The notes beneath the pieces are model-generated. The model was not told the DNA's origin, searched no databases, and was given only the letters and a program-made list of their open reading frames with translations. Below, one piece after another: positions 1 to 12,900 of a DNA stretch of 64,000 nt. A program made the position numbers and the translations under genes. The DNA is taken from positions 10,857,515 through 10,921,514 of the forward strand of contig OZ026597.1 in assembly GCA_964020085.1 (NCBI GenBank), in the 5' to 3' direction. Within the stretch, counting starts at the first letter, position 1; every line of letters begins with the position of its first letter. This DNA is from Micromussa lordhowensis. Taxonomy: Eukaryota; Cnidaria; Anthozoa; Scleractinia; Lobophylliidae.

Positions 1-114
1 TTAGCCTAAAAAGCACTTCAGTCAGCCTGAATAGCACTCCAGTTGGCCTGTTTTCAATAATGCTTAAGGCAGTTTTCGGAATTTTGTAAGTACTTAAAAA
101 ATCCCGAAAAATGC

Positions 115-250
115 TGGCCGGTTGCGGTGGCGCAGTGGTCATGACTATCACTTGCCATGCAGTCAACCTGGGTTCAATTCCTTTTGGAATCGCTTGTCAC
201 ATCGCTCTTTACATTGTTTTACTTTATAACAAGTCTCACTGCCATTCATT
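115..250 (+). repeat. tRNA-headed SINE-like fragment
   Basis: A box-A-like motif (GGTGGCGCAGTGG) is followed about 40 bp later by a box-B-like motif (GGGTTCAATTCC), the spacing of an internal RNA polymerase III promoter. The flanking stems do not fold into a working tRNA, so this looks like the head of a tRNA-derived SINE rather than a tRNA gene. The first 60 bases of the window also hold two imperfect copies of an AGCCT..AGCACT..CAGT unit. I saw no exon in the first 660 bases, so the first coding exon of the FOCAD gene is probably upstream of the window. Confidence 0.45.
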
Positions 251-666
251 GAGTTTATTTAAAACCTTGTCTGGCTGCTGGACATGATTGTAGCCACAGC
301 ATTCTCTAAACCCACTCTTTTGTTTACCTTAATCTTGTCATTTCTGTAGATAAAACTATGTAAGTTATAAATGGGTGAGACAGCGGAACTGATTTTGTTT
401 TTGTGTTTTAATGCGTTGTAAGTGGGTGGGAGGGAGGGGAAGCTAGGTCCATAAAAGAGGAGGGTGAACAAAATGACGTGAATTATCAGAGAAATTACTG
501 CCCTGTGAGAAAATTTTACAATGCTACAGCTAGTGGGACACTAGTAATAGTCTTCACAGGGTGTATTGGGAGAGACCTTATGAGAAGTTCGCTTTTTTTC
601 AGGGATTATTGTACTTGGGTTGATTTTTTTTCTTTAATTGGCTTTAATTATTAATTTCTAAAACAG

Positions 667-3600
667 GCAGCATGGAAGCTTTATGATGGCATCTTGGGTA
701 AGATGGCACCAGGATCTGTCTTAAATGAGAAGTCCATCGAGGTAAGTATATGTTTACACACATACACCATAAGAGAAAAAGTAGGGAGAGAGAAACATTC
801 AAGTTCAAGAACAAATTTCTATAATTAAGTTTTGCTAAGCCCGGCCCTGAACTATTCCACTTATATACATTGGTAACTTTGGCATATTCCTTGTTGGTTC
901 ACTAGTAACGTTCAGTGGGTAAAATATATTATCTGTTGCAGGTCAAAATGAAATTCAGGTTGAAGTGATTTTAACGTAGTTTGATTCTCAATTTCCTTTG
1001 TCTTCTAACCCTAATTATTCATGATCCATGAATAATCAGGGTAAAGGACAAAGGAATTTCATTTTAACCTGAATTTCATTTTGACCTACAACATATCCAT
1101 AAGCTAGGCCAGTTTAGACATAATAATTATACAGCAAAGGAGAGTGCAGAATATGCTAGTTATGGTGTATAAATGTCTACATGGTGCTACACCATCCAAT
1201 CTGCATTCTTATCTTGAGGAGTGTGATGTGGTCGGCTCCTATAATCTTAGAGGACATGCAAAGCTAAAAGTGCCGGAAGTAAAAACCACCATGTTTGATC
1301 TACGTCCATTTAGATATCAAGCACCTCGCATATGGAACAATCTCTGCATGAAGTGTGCAGGGCACACAAGTTAACCGTTTTTAAGCAGGAAGTGAATCAA
1401 TTTATAATTACCAGTTATAAATTTTTGTTGTATAAATTATATTTGTTTGTTATTTATTTATTTATTTTATTTGTTTGGAGATACTAGCATAATTGTGCTA
1501 CTTTTCAATCCAAAGCAAAATAAAGTTTATATATGTATGTATTTATACACTGGTAACTTCAGCATTTGTCTAAGTTGTCAATATCTGACACTCAGAAGAT
1601 GGACAATGATAATTTGTCTTGAACCGCCTATCAGGTGGCTGCAACAGAATTTAAGCTTATCTAAACAGTAACACTGTTGTACTTTATACATTGATACTTT
1701 GTATGAGCCACAAGCCAGAAATTAAATGTTGAAAGTGGCATCACTTTTGTTTTGTATCAGATTCCTGAATTAAAGGTATTATGGGAGATGATTGAAGATT
1801 CATCAGAATCGGCAACCAGGCTGTGTTGCCAGTGCCTGGTACAACTTGTTTTTGATGGCCATGCTGAACTTGATTATATTCTGAAGGGACTATTGAATGC
1901 TGTTCCTTCGGTCAGGTAGGTCTGTATAAATACAGTCAAATATCTATAACAAGGGACATTTTGCCTGTCTAGCTAGGGTGGAAGGTTAGTTGCATTACTA
2001 TATAAGTTACGGTATAGCCATAGAGCAAACAGCATGGAGGCAGACGGTGTAGAAGGGCCTCACCCAGCACAAAGGGTCACTTAACCAACAGAACGAAAAA
2101 CGAACGAGTCATAGAAGGAAGGCCTGAAGCCAGGGAGGCAGACTACACCTACACCCACTGTGGGGAGAGACTGTCACTCCCGAATTGGCCTGCACCTGAC
2201 TTGTCACACCCAACGCTGTACTAGAACCCTAACTACCACCCAGAACATGTATCCATAGTCTCTAAAGACTGGTGGATGCCCATTATTATAGCCAAAGGTA
2301 GGCTTTGAGAAATGACTTGTATGAAGGTAGCACATAGATGTACCTGAACCTTCAGTGTTAATTCATATTATGCTCACCTATTGACCTGAAGCCAGAATAA
2401 GGAGATGTTACAATATTCACTGATTGAACATATACCAGGCTTAATAAAACCATGCCAAAAACACAGCAGCTTAAAAAAAAGGAAGTAGAATAGGGCTAAG
2501 AAGCTAGACATGTACAGTGGAACCCTGTTAATCTGACCACAAAAGTCTGGTGGTATTAACAGGGTGGCCATATTAAAGGGTTCTTTAAATGAGCTTTTAT
2601 TCAGGCCAGAATAACGTGACAGCACCTCAATTTATTTAATGCCTGTTGTTTAATTTGAATCACACAGGAATTTAAGTGGCATAATCAGAGCCTTGAGTTC
2701 TTTGCTGGCCTTTCAAATTTACCAATGTGTCAAAAACGGTACAGAGTACAAATGCCCTTTTTCTTTGAGGTAAGTCATAGACTATTTATAACGAGTTCAA
2801 TTAAGGAAAAGGAACAATATTGAATATTAAAAGTACTTATTTGGAAATTAGCTTACAGCTCTCTATATGCTGTAAGTATAAGGAACTTCGTATTATCAAC
2901 AACTGAAGATGAATAAACAGATTTGCGTCGTTGAAATTTAAAAGGGTGAATGATGAATTCAGCTGATAACAGCATTACTCTTTATCGCTTTTTAGCTATA
3001 CTGTATGGCCAAATTTTGTTCTTGAATTTTCTTTCCCTAGGTCTCCTCCACACCCATTCATCACAGTGCTAACAAGTTCTCCTGAACAAGCAACAATTCT
3101 GATTCAGCAAGTGCAACTACTGCTTGTGACCAGTATCAACATCAAGAGGTATAAAGCACCACATCATGCATGAAGCTTGTGTGTTAAGGAAGACATATAA
3201 ACAAGTTAAAGGCTTGGTATTGGTTGCATTACTGTACCTTTGCCTGCAGTTTACTCTCAGTCTCCAAGCTGATTTCACTGAATAGAGTGTGTGCATTGTC
3301 AAACGATAAAAAATAAAATAAAAAACCATGCATCCCTGATCGGATAAAGTCAAAAATTGTGATATTGTAGACGATAAATGAATAAGACAGTTCTCCAAGT
3401 TTGAAGTGTGTGCGTTGTCCCAAAGTTGAGATATTCATCGAAATGTTCCGCACAAGATTACAGAGCCTAGTATGGAGCCGCCAGTATATAGTGTAAACAT
3501 CTGCAACTTACTTGCTATCTAGTTGACTGATTATCTGAACCGAACCAAAAAATATTACTTTATAAAAGCACTTTTCCTGATACTTGAACTCCTAAAATGG

Positions 3601-6066
3601 CCAAAAATCATGAGATAAGTGTATATTTTTCGACAAACAAGATCTTCGTGTTATGACACAACGCCGTAACTTCGAAATTCAAAATGTTATAGTTTCCAAA
3701 CGAAGGATGCTATTGAGCTAGAAAGTTTTAAACCGGTATACATGTAACTCTATTGCATATTTGTGTATCCTTGCTACCTGCAATTTCTTGCATCGTTAGC
3801 AGGCAAATAATTATGTGCACATGAGCTTATAGATGAACACGCCATTAAGAGATTTCCTTCATGGTAAACTTGACAGAGAAATAAATGGTTGTTTTCTAAA
3901 AAATGAGCGTGGTAAAAACACTTATCTAGAGACCCCCATCCCCCTTGTTAATTTTTTTTTCTGAAAGCAATGCAGCAGATTTTTGTTTCATCATCAAAGC
4001 TTCTAGGAACAGTATGGTTGTCAAAATGCTTTACCTCCAAAACAAGTATCATGCCCCAGACCCCCTTTATAGGCCTTTCTGACATGAGTTGGTCATTTAC
4101 TATTAGAGCAAGAGTTTCAAGAAGATCTCTACACAAGAAGATTTGGACACAAAATAATGTCCATAAACCGTATATTGTATCTGTGTTCAGAATGCAGTCA
4201 ATATACCACATAATGCAAACACAAAGACCTTTGCTCAATCCCAAACAACAAAAGGATGAAAATGGAAAATCAATAATATTATTGTAGACATTGTATATGA
4301 AACTCTTGACTAATGGCTACTTGAGGAAAATTGTGGAGACATCTTACTGAGAAAATACAAGCTGAATTTATTTGTTTATTTATTAATTAATTAATTTATT
4401 ATTTACAAATACTTGTCTGATTCTCAACTCAGACCCAATACCTATAGTTTGGCATACCTGTAAGTTTCTTTTTTTCGCAGTTCTCTCAAGCCTCAAACTA
4501 TTGTAGAGATGTTAGAACCATTTTTCAAGTTTGTACTTCAGGATCCAAAAGTCATGGTTAATCAACTTGTCAGACAGCAACTGCTTACCAGTCTTCTGCA
4601 GGCAGCAAGCAGTCTACTGAAATGTCCAGGTATGCCTCTGTTATTCGCACTGTAAGAGGAACCTCACTGTCATTATGATAAATAAATTATCAGTAAACTG
4701 TTCATCTGACAAGCCTAGATTTAATCCCGCTCCCATGGCTGGAAAATCTAAACATGAAGCCACAATGAAGTCCCATTTTAGGTACCTATTAATACTGACA
4801 AGAATATCGAAAGCATGTACAATATGGAGGTGGGGGAGGGTGAGAGGGAACTCAAGTGTTGTACAAACCAAATCAACAATTTTGAAAGTACATGTACTAT
4901 AAATTCAAATCTTATCATAATTTATTCCACAGGCAAAATTAAACTACAGTGTACAACATGTAGATAATACTGTAATGAGATGCTTTAACAAATACTATTA
5001 TTATATTTTATTTCTATCAATAAAAAGACGACAACCAAACAGCAAAAGCTGACAGAAAGTTGCTTGCTGATGGTATTGTAGATTTGTTGATGTCTGTTGT
5101 TCCTTGCCTCCAGGTCAGTAATGAGTCAGTCAGGGCCTTTGTACTGTAATCCTAAAACGCTTCATTTGATTTTATTCAACATGTTGCTACCTACATGGAG
5201 AAACCACCTGTTGTTCTTTTTTCACTCTAGAATAAGCTGTTGTTCCTAAACATACCTGCTCATCTACCAGTGACAAAAATCACTGTGTATTCCTTGATTC
5301 AATCACAACAGTAACTTGTTAGAGTCAAGCATACTACATGTATGACTTATTCATTTGATCATTCTGAAAGAATCAGTCACAAGATGCATGAAAATTAACT
5401 TTACTATTATATTGGGAGAAACTTTCTTTAAGAAAAGTTACAAGCATTTAATGGTATTTTTCTGCAATTTATTTGTTCTTTATATAACTGTACTACAATG
5501 TACAAGTAACTGTAAAACATTGATTATTGAGTTAAAATAATAACTTTTAAGTTTTTTTTTGTTCTTACATGTAGGTTGATAGGAAATCATTGAGTCAAAC
5601 CACCTTCCTAGTACATACTATTGCTCAATGGTTACTGGAACACAAAGATGACTGCAATAATGGTATGGTTAGCTAGGTAACAGCCATAACTTTGTGCAAA
5701 CTTATTAAATACCGGTATTGTAAATTTACATGTAAGTATGTTACGTAAATGATATTTCTGTTTTAAATTTCTATTTTTAGCAATTATCAGAGCATTGACA
5801 AGTTGAGTAAGCTTATTGCATAAGTAAGCAATAAGTATGGGTTATTGACCAAGTGTGAGGTCAAGATGGTTGGATATTGGCCGAGTTCTTTTTTTGCATG
5901 TTTGTGGACCGAGACGGAGTCGAGGTCCATAAACACGCAAAAAAAGAACAAGGCCAATATCAAGCCATCTTGACCGAACAAACTTGGTCAATAAAGGATT
6001 TATTATATGGCTTTCGGGGAAAGTTTTCTTGCGGGACAAGGCGGGTAGTCCCGAGCGGGCAAGATG

Positions 6067-6097
<31 letters not shown>

Positions 6098-9000
6098 CAG
6101 CACAGGATTTGATTCATCTTGCCTGCTAGTGGAGCTAGCCATATAATAAGAAAGCTTATTGTATATTAATGGCATAATATCAATATAGATGTGGCCCGCC
6201 TAGATTAGCCTAGACTACCTGCAGGTTCATCTGTCATTATATTTTAGTTTCAAAGTGTTGATGTAACACAACTCAAAAATTCATGTACTAAATTATTGCA
6301 AAAGGATTAAAGTTTTGTTGTTTGTTGTTTGTTGACTTTCACTTCCAAAAATGAGTGCAAGTATATAGGTGAATCCTAATTTTTCAAACCACCTACATGT
6401 ACAGAGATGGAAAAATAAGGGATTCCAAAAATCAAGGGCAACTTTCTCAGTACCTCATTTTGCTAAGAGAGCAAAAATTGGTTTTAAATAATCAAGAGTT
6501 TCTAAAAATCACATGTGGCCATTTTCTGTTAACAAGACTGAGGGAACAAGAAGTATCAAGAATAATGTATTATTCCAGTGATAAGTACTCTAGAATTCAG
6601 ACTGCAATATTTAGTTATCATATACCCATGAATCTTTGTTTTATGTGGCAGGTGTAAAACATTTGGAGCTGATGGTGAATCATTTATTATCTTTGTGCTG
6701 TGAGAGTCTGTCCCATGGCTGTGACATGGCAATGTCCATTATTTTATTACAGACAATTCAAAACCATAGCCCACAGGTATTTATATATATTGGATATTGT
6801 GTTACATAAGCTTGTTCAAAATCTGGGTCTGAGTTTTCTATTAAGTAAGAAAAGGAAGCATACAATAATTACATGTAAGAAAATTAATCTATTAATTTTA
6901 ACTAGTTTTGTGTCATGCAAATGCACTGGAAAGACCACTGCTTGCATCTTGTGCCTAACTTTTTAAATACTAGTTAAACTTGGAGTTGCTGCTGTTAGCC
7001 AGGACATCGTTCCTGTAACAAGATGATTTTTTTTTCTGCTTTGATGTAAAGCATCACACATCAATAACCAAGACAGTTGGCTGAATCACAACTCTAAAAA
7101 ATCTCAGGGTGGGGTTTTACAAATTACACCACTGCACAGTTATAAGGAGAGTAATGAAATGACAGATGGCAGCAAATTAGCAACTACAGCTTTGTACTGT
7201 ACATGTATATATGGAAGTTAACTTTTTAGAGCTCCACATGCTGGGAATTGAATCCATTTTGACAGTGTGCATGCATGTATTTTGTAAAGTGAATTAAATC
7301 AATCAATGCAATAGAATGATAGATCTGTACGTCTGTACAGATCTGTTCTAATTAAAACTAATTTACATTTGGTTTCTCTTTGTGTTAGGTGTTTTCCCAG
7401 TTATGTGTCGTTCCAACCTTAAGCAGACTTCTCCTAAATTCACCAGACAACTACCATCTGAATATTTTACAGCTCTGTAAGTACTGGTGAAAATAATGTT
7501 CCACACAATAACTGAGTAGCTAATAATGCTAATTATTATAACAGGCATCTGGCACCCTGAGTTTGATTTTTTTCCATCTTTCTAGGTTTGTCTATAATAC
7601 AGTCTCAATTACCAGAATGTTCCACTGACTGTCTTCCTCTCCTTGTCAATCACCTGTTTCTCGTACTACCAATACTTCAGATCATTACCTCCCCATCCAG
7701 ACAGCAGCAGCCATTTAGCCCTTGGATATCCAGTAGTGAGTCTGAACGCTGTGTAGCTCTCCAGATCTTGAGACATGTGGAAGTCCATGTCCTTCCTCTT
7801 GTAAAACAACAAGAAAAGATGGTTAGTACATCAGGGCAGGAAAAAAAATTGAAATCCAGTTGTCCAGTCGGCCAATAAATTTCAGTTTTCAGTTGCCCCA
7901 CCTGAAATATTCCTTGCACAATAGGGGCACAATGTTAATGCCTTATCAACCAACAAGACTACTGAGGCTAATTTTACTTGCCCACTGAACCACCAAGCTT
8001 CCATTTTCACTTGCCCAAGAGCATAATTTACTTGCCCCTGGCAATTGGATGTGGGTTTTTCCTGCCCTGTTTCATGTATTGAAAGGTTCAGTACAGTGGT
8101 TGTCTATCAAGTGAGAACCTATATGTAAGCATGACTTGGAGCGGTTGAAATGCTTGCTTATTTGAGATTTTGAGCGAGTCAGGACTTCTGTCAAAATCAG
8201 GAATGTGATCCACCCATTTGCCATGTACCATCAGTGGTTTCTCTCTGTATGCATGGCCAGAAACCATTACTCAACTTGGACAGGTTTTGTTCTACAGTGC
8301 TCAGCAGTGCTGAGCATCTCTAATGACAGGACACATTTGGGACTGGTTTGAGGATTGTATGGCTGCATGGGAAGGGCTGTAAATAATAACTACAATGAAA
8401 AAAAAAAACCCAGCAGGTTGTTTGGTTATCTGTGATGAAAGTGATATCCTTTGAAAAAGAATAAGATCCTAGCTGTAACAACTGTTTCTGCACTGTTATT
8501 CTCACGGCAAATGATTATCACTAGAACCAAAATGTCATGTATACTGTACCTAGCATTTATTAGTTTTTAGCAAATTTGTTGCTTTGAATTGCGACATTGT
8601 TAGTGGGAAATGGCTTCACTATTTTACTAGTCGACAATGCACACAAGTTTTCTTTGTTTCATTTTGCTGTTATCTGTTGGTTTTTAGTATAGGTATTTAA
8701 TAATTTCTTTATTCCTATTCAGAGTGCTGGCATGGTTGACTATTCCTCCTCAGTTCTCAGTCAATCTATCAGACAAATGACTGCCTGTTCTCAGGAAATG
8801 ATGACATTAATTAGGTAAAATTGTACATTGAGTGTAAATGCATGGTATCTGTCCCAGTTGAGTCACATTGCATTTGACAGTGCCCAATAAGATCACCTTA
8901 CATTGTTTTGTCACAATTTCCTAGAGACAATGAAACAGCGAAACAATGGCTTAAGAGTTTACAGAACTCACTTTCTTCGCAACGTCAAGTACTGAGTCAC

Positions 9001-9942
9001 GTAACACTACTGTTGTCAACTTTATTGGTGACCTCAGAAGGATACATTGTCATGGAAACCTTAAAGGTCATTCCAATTCTTGCCAAGACTGATGCTTCAC
9101 AGGTACTGAGTTAAAGTCAGTTGGCGGAGTCATTTACATTTTTTATATGTGTGTGTTATAATTATTTTTTAAACTAATTAATTGATGTTGACCTCTGGAA
9201 ATCACATTAAAGGTGCCAATTACATTTCACTGTGACATTGAGTAACATGAATGAAAAATAATGTACTTAACAAGTGGATCAATTCTCTTACATTAGGTTA
9301 TTACATTAAAAAGATAATCAAAGTGTTCACTAAGCAGTATCAAAAACACTGACCTAGGAACTGTACCATTGTAAGCTAGATGACTTGTGATGAGACATAA
9401 GGCATATAGTATTACATGTAGTTAATACGGTCTAATATATAAAATGTATGTCTTGTTTCAGGCTCTTTATTTTCTGCCTTTGTTGCTGTACAAGCTAGGC
9501 AAAGAAGTTGTTCCTGAAGTGAAGCAGCATATTCTTTACACCATACCACAGCTTGCCACACACAAGGTACAGACAGATAGTAATGTCTTCTTTGAACTTT
9601 AACTACAGTCATGTCACTAATAAATTATCATCCCTTTTTTACATCACTTTTTCTGTACAAATATTAGTAGTAACTATTATGTTTGTGGCACGATATGGCA
9701 TTATTTATAGTTAAGTCTGCTTGAAACTGGTCTTCAACAGGCCCCCATGGTGAAAGACATTACATCTGAATGTAATATTGAACATTGACTATTGGAGACC
9801 CTATGGTTACAGTTCTTCTGTTGTTTTCTATTATACATGTAGTCTGGTACCACATTCAGATGTATACGTTCCGCCATTAAAAAAACTTCTTGTGTGATAA
9901 ACAAAAAAGTAATTAGCTGTCTTTCAAAAAACTTTCTCAAAC

Positions 9943-9982
<40 letters not shown>

Positions 9983-12900
9983 CCGTGAAGGAGGTTTGGA
10001 TACTCGGTCTTAATTAGCATAGATTTTGAGGATTTTACTTCTCCATTTACTCCTTAGTTTTTGTTTCGATTGAGAAGATATATCAAACACTCGAGACCGT
10101 GTTTCATCGGCTATCCAAACACCTCAAATTTTGTCTAAAATACTCCGTTGTGCGTCGTATTTTCAACTCTGTTCTCGGTGTTTGGATATCTCGATGAAAC
10201 ACTCTCTCTATACATGTATTACGTGAAAAACCACATATTGGCTTTGGTTTTAAACATATTGGTACATGTATGTGACTGATTAGGCAGCCACTATTTCTAT
10301 CTGACTGTACTACTCCTTGTTGTTTGCAGTTTTGTATAGGCCCTGTGTTACGCACAGTTCAGACTCTAGGACAGTCTCCTTGTCTAAAGCCCGTGTCTCT
10401 GAGATTGATGTGCAAGTTGTGGCAGATACAAAATCGTGTCTTCCCACATCTTCAGCGAGCACTTAACTCAGTTGACACTAATGTGAGAGAGGAATTAAAC
10501 TTGGACATTCAAATGGCCAAAGCAGCCTGTTTGTTAGACATCTGCAAACTAAGGTACATTATCAATCTTGTTCATGCTTTCCTAACTGTATTTATAATTT
10601 GTACACCTTAATTCTATAGTCTAATATAACCAAATCGAACTGGGCCACTTGAAGCAATGTTAACCAATCAAAACGTTAATCGAGAATAAAGGATGTAACT
10701 CCTCAATGAACCAATAATGTTAAGGATACAAACAATACTTCTACAACGATATGACGTAAAGTGTCACAGTTCAAGTAGTCGCACTGCAAAGGAAGTACAC
10801 CTAAGTTGATTCTTAACCTACTAGTTTGGTAATAATTCACTTAATATGATGAAGAAATCGGAAGTATAGTAAGCGTTTCTATTTTGTCAATAGCAGTATG
10901 TGTCCGATCATGGCTGACTTTAACAATATAAGCTCATTACAGCCTGGAATGTCTGTCTGCCTGTCTTGTCTCTGTTCTCTGTGTAAACTTGTACAAGGTG
11001 TGAAGACGTGATAGGGGTTTGGAAACAAACATACCCTCCTGGTGTGTAGACTTTCTACATTGCAAAACTTTTCGGACGATTTTAATTTCGGACAAAAAAA
11101 GTGTCCGAAAATAAATCTTCCGAAATTTTAAGCGTCCAAAATATTAAGCGTAATTCTAAGTAGCTCTAAAGCTCTTAGTTTCTTTTACGGAGCCGTGAAC
11201 TCTAGTTGAGACACTGCTTGAGATACGTAACGGCTTGATAGCAGAATGATGTGAAATTTTGTCGTCGTTTTGTCTGTAAACTTCTTTGAGGGTGCGGTAA
11301 AACTATCCGATAGTTTTACTGCATTTCGAAGATGATTTTTACGTCCCAATCGTGGTTTGTAGGTGCAAATTTAGTTATTATAAGCAATGTTTCAACAAAG
11401 TCATCCGAAATGTTTCCGAAATCAGATAAAAGGTGTCCCACATTTTTTGCAAGTAATGTGTATCGTCGTTTTGCGTGGCGGCTTGTTAACAGCTTTCGAC
11501 TATTTTCCTTGTCAAACCACAGACCCTCTCAGCATGGTGCAGATTTGTTGAGCCTGTTGTCCAAACTGCTGGATGAAAACACAAAACCTGGGGAGACTGA
11601 AAACCATTCGTCTGTAGTAACAGTATCATTAGCATTGCAAGCTCTGGAGGAGCTTTGCAAAGCTGAGGTATGTATGGTTAACGCTGAAGAACACAAAACA
11701 CATGCCAACACTAACGATCAGCTTGGGTTAAAACAAACTTACATACCATGGAAAGTCTTCACATCACTGTATATTGTATCAAAAACCAAATATAAAGCCG
11801 ATTTGTTGAGTGTATATCAGTTCTCAAAAACGGGTTTGCCTTATTTTCTTGTGGGATGTTTCTGAGGTTAATGGCTTTACAATCAGTCAGTTCAGTGGCC
11901 TTCAGGAATTAAGGATTGAGATCAATATTGTGTACTGATGTTTTGCTATACAACCGCACTTTAAGACACATCATCACAATCACTTGAATGTGTGCGGTAA
12001 AAATTGTGCGGGAAACAGTGTTAACAACACGTGCTCTACTCTTGTTAGTTACCGGTAACTAACTGAGCGCTTTTCCCTGTTGACACGATAAACTGTCTAT
12101 TATAGGTTGTGGACCTGTGCACAGCATGGAAAGTTCTTTCAGTGAAACTTAGTTTGGACAGGCGGCCCCAGGTTCTGAGCAGTTTATGTCAGTTGTTCAG
12201 TATTGTACCCAACCTGGCTGCTAACTCTTCAGACTATCGGGTAAGTATGGCTTATTCCAGTTGCCTCTCAATGGCAAGCAGTTGTTATTAAAAAAAATCA
12301 GACGTTTTAATGTTGCGGTAATGCATGAGTTATGGACTGTATATAGTCACATTTTAGACTTAAATTGCACTGCACGTTAATCTGATATCACATTTATTGA
12401 CATCAGGATTTCAAGAATCATGCACTCTCCTTCTTATGGTCCTTGAGCCAACACCAGGTATGTCGACAATTATAATTAATTGTGATATTTGTATTCTTTG
12501 TGGTTTTTTGTTTATTCAAAGCAGCAAATAGACTGCATGGAGAATCAGTGAAAACGCTACTGGTCTGGTAACTCAATGTAATTAATAGAGGAGCTCCGGT
12601 GCGGAACCCATCGATCTAAAAAAATTTGTTTGTCACGTGACTGTCCGTACGTACACAGTAGGTGCAGATATGTCCGTCCGTAAGTCAGTATGTGCGTATT
12701 TGTGGTACATACATTTTGCTCATGTTTCGTTCTCTTACCTACAGGAGTCACTTGTGGCTTGTGCTGCCTTCACAGCTCTGTCGGTGTTTGATCCATCTGA
12801 CTTCAAGCTTATTCATCTACCGGAAAAGGTGCAATAGTGTATAATTATGTATTGTTGAGGTCTCCGGTGTGTTTGTTTTTAGAACATTCATACTGGAAAT

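Noticed and set aside
11332..11522. N-terminal extension of the frame running into FOCAD exon 11523-11667
   Set aside because: A clear acceptor precedes 11523 and homology starts exactly there; the upstream part is intron.
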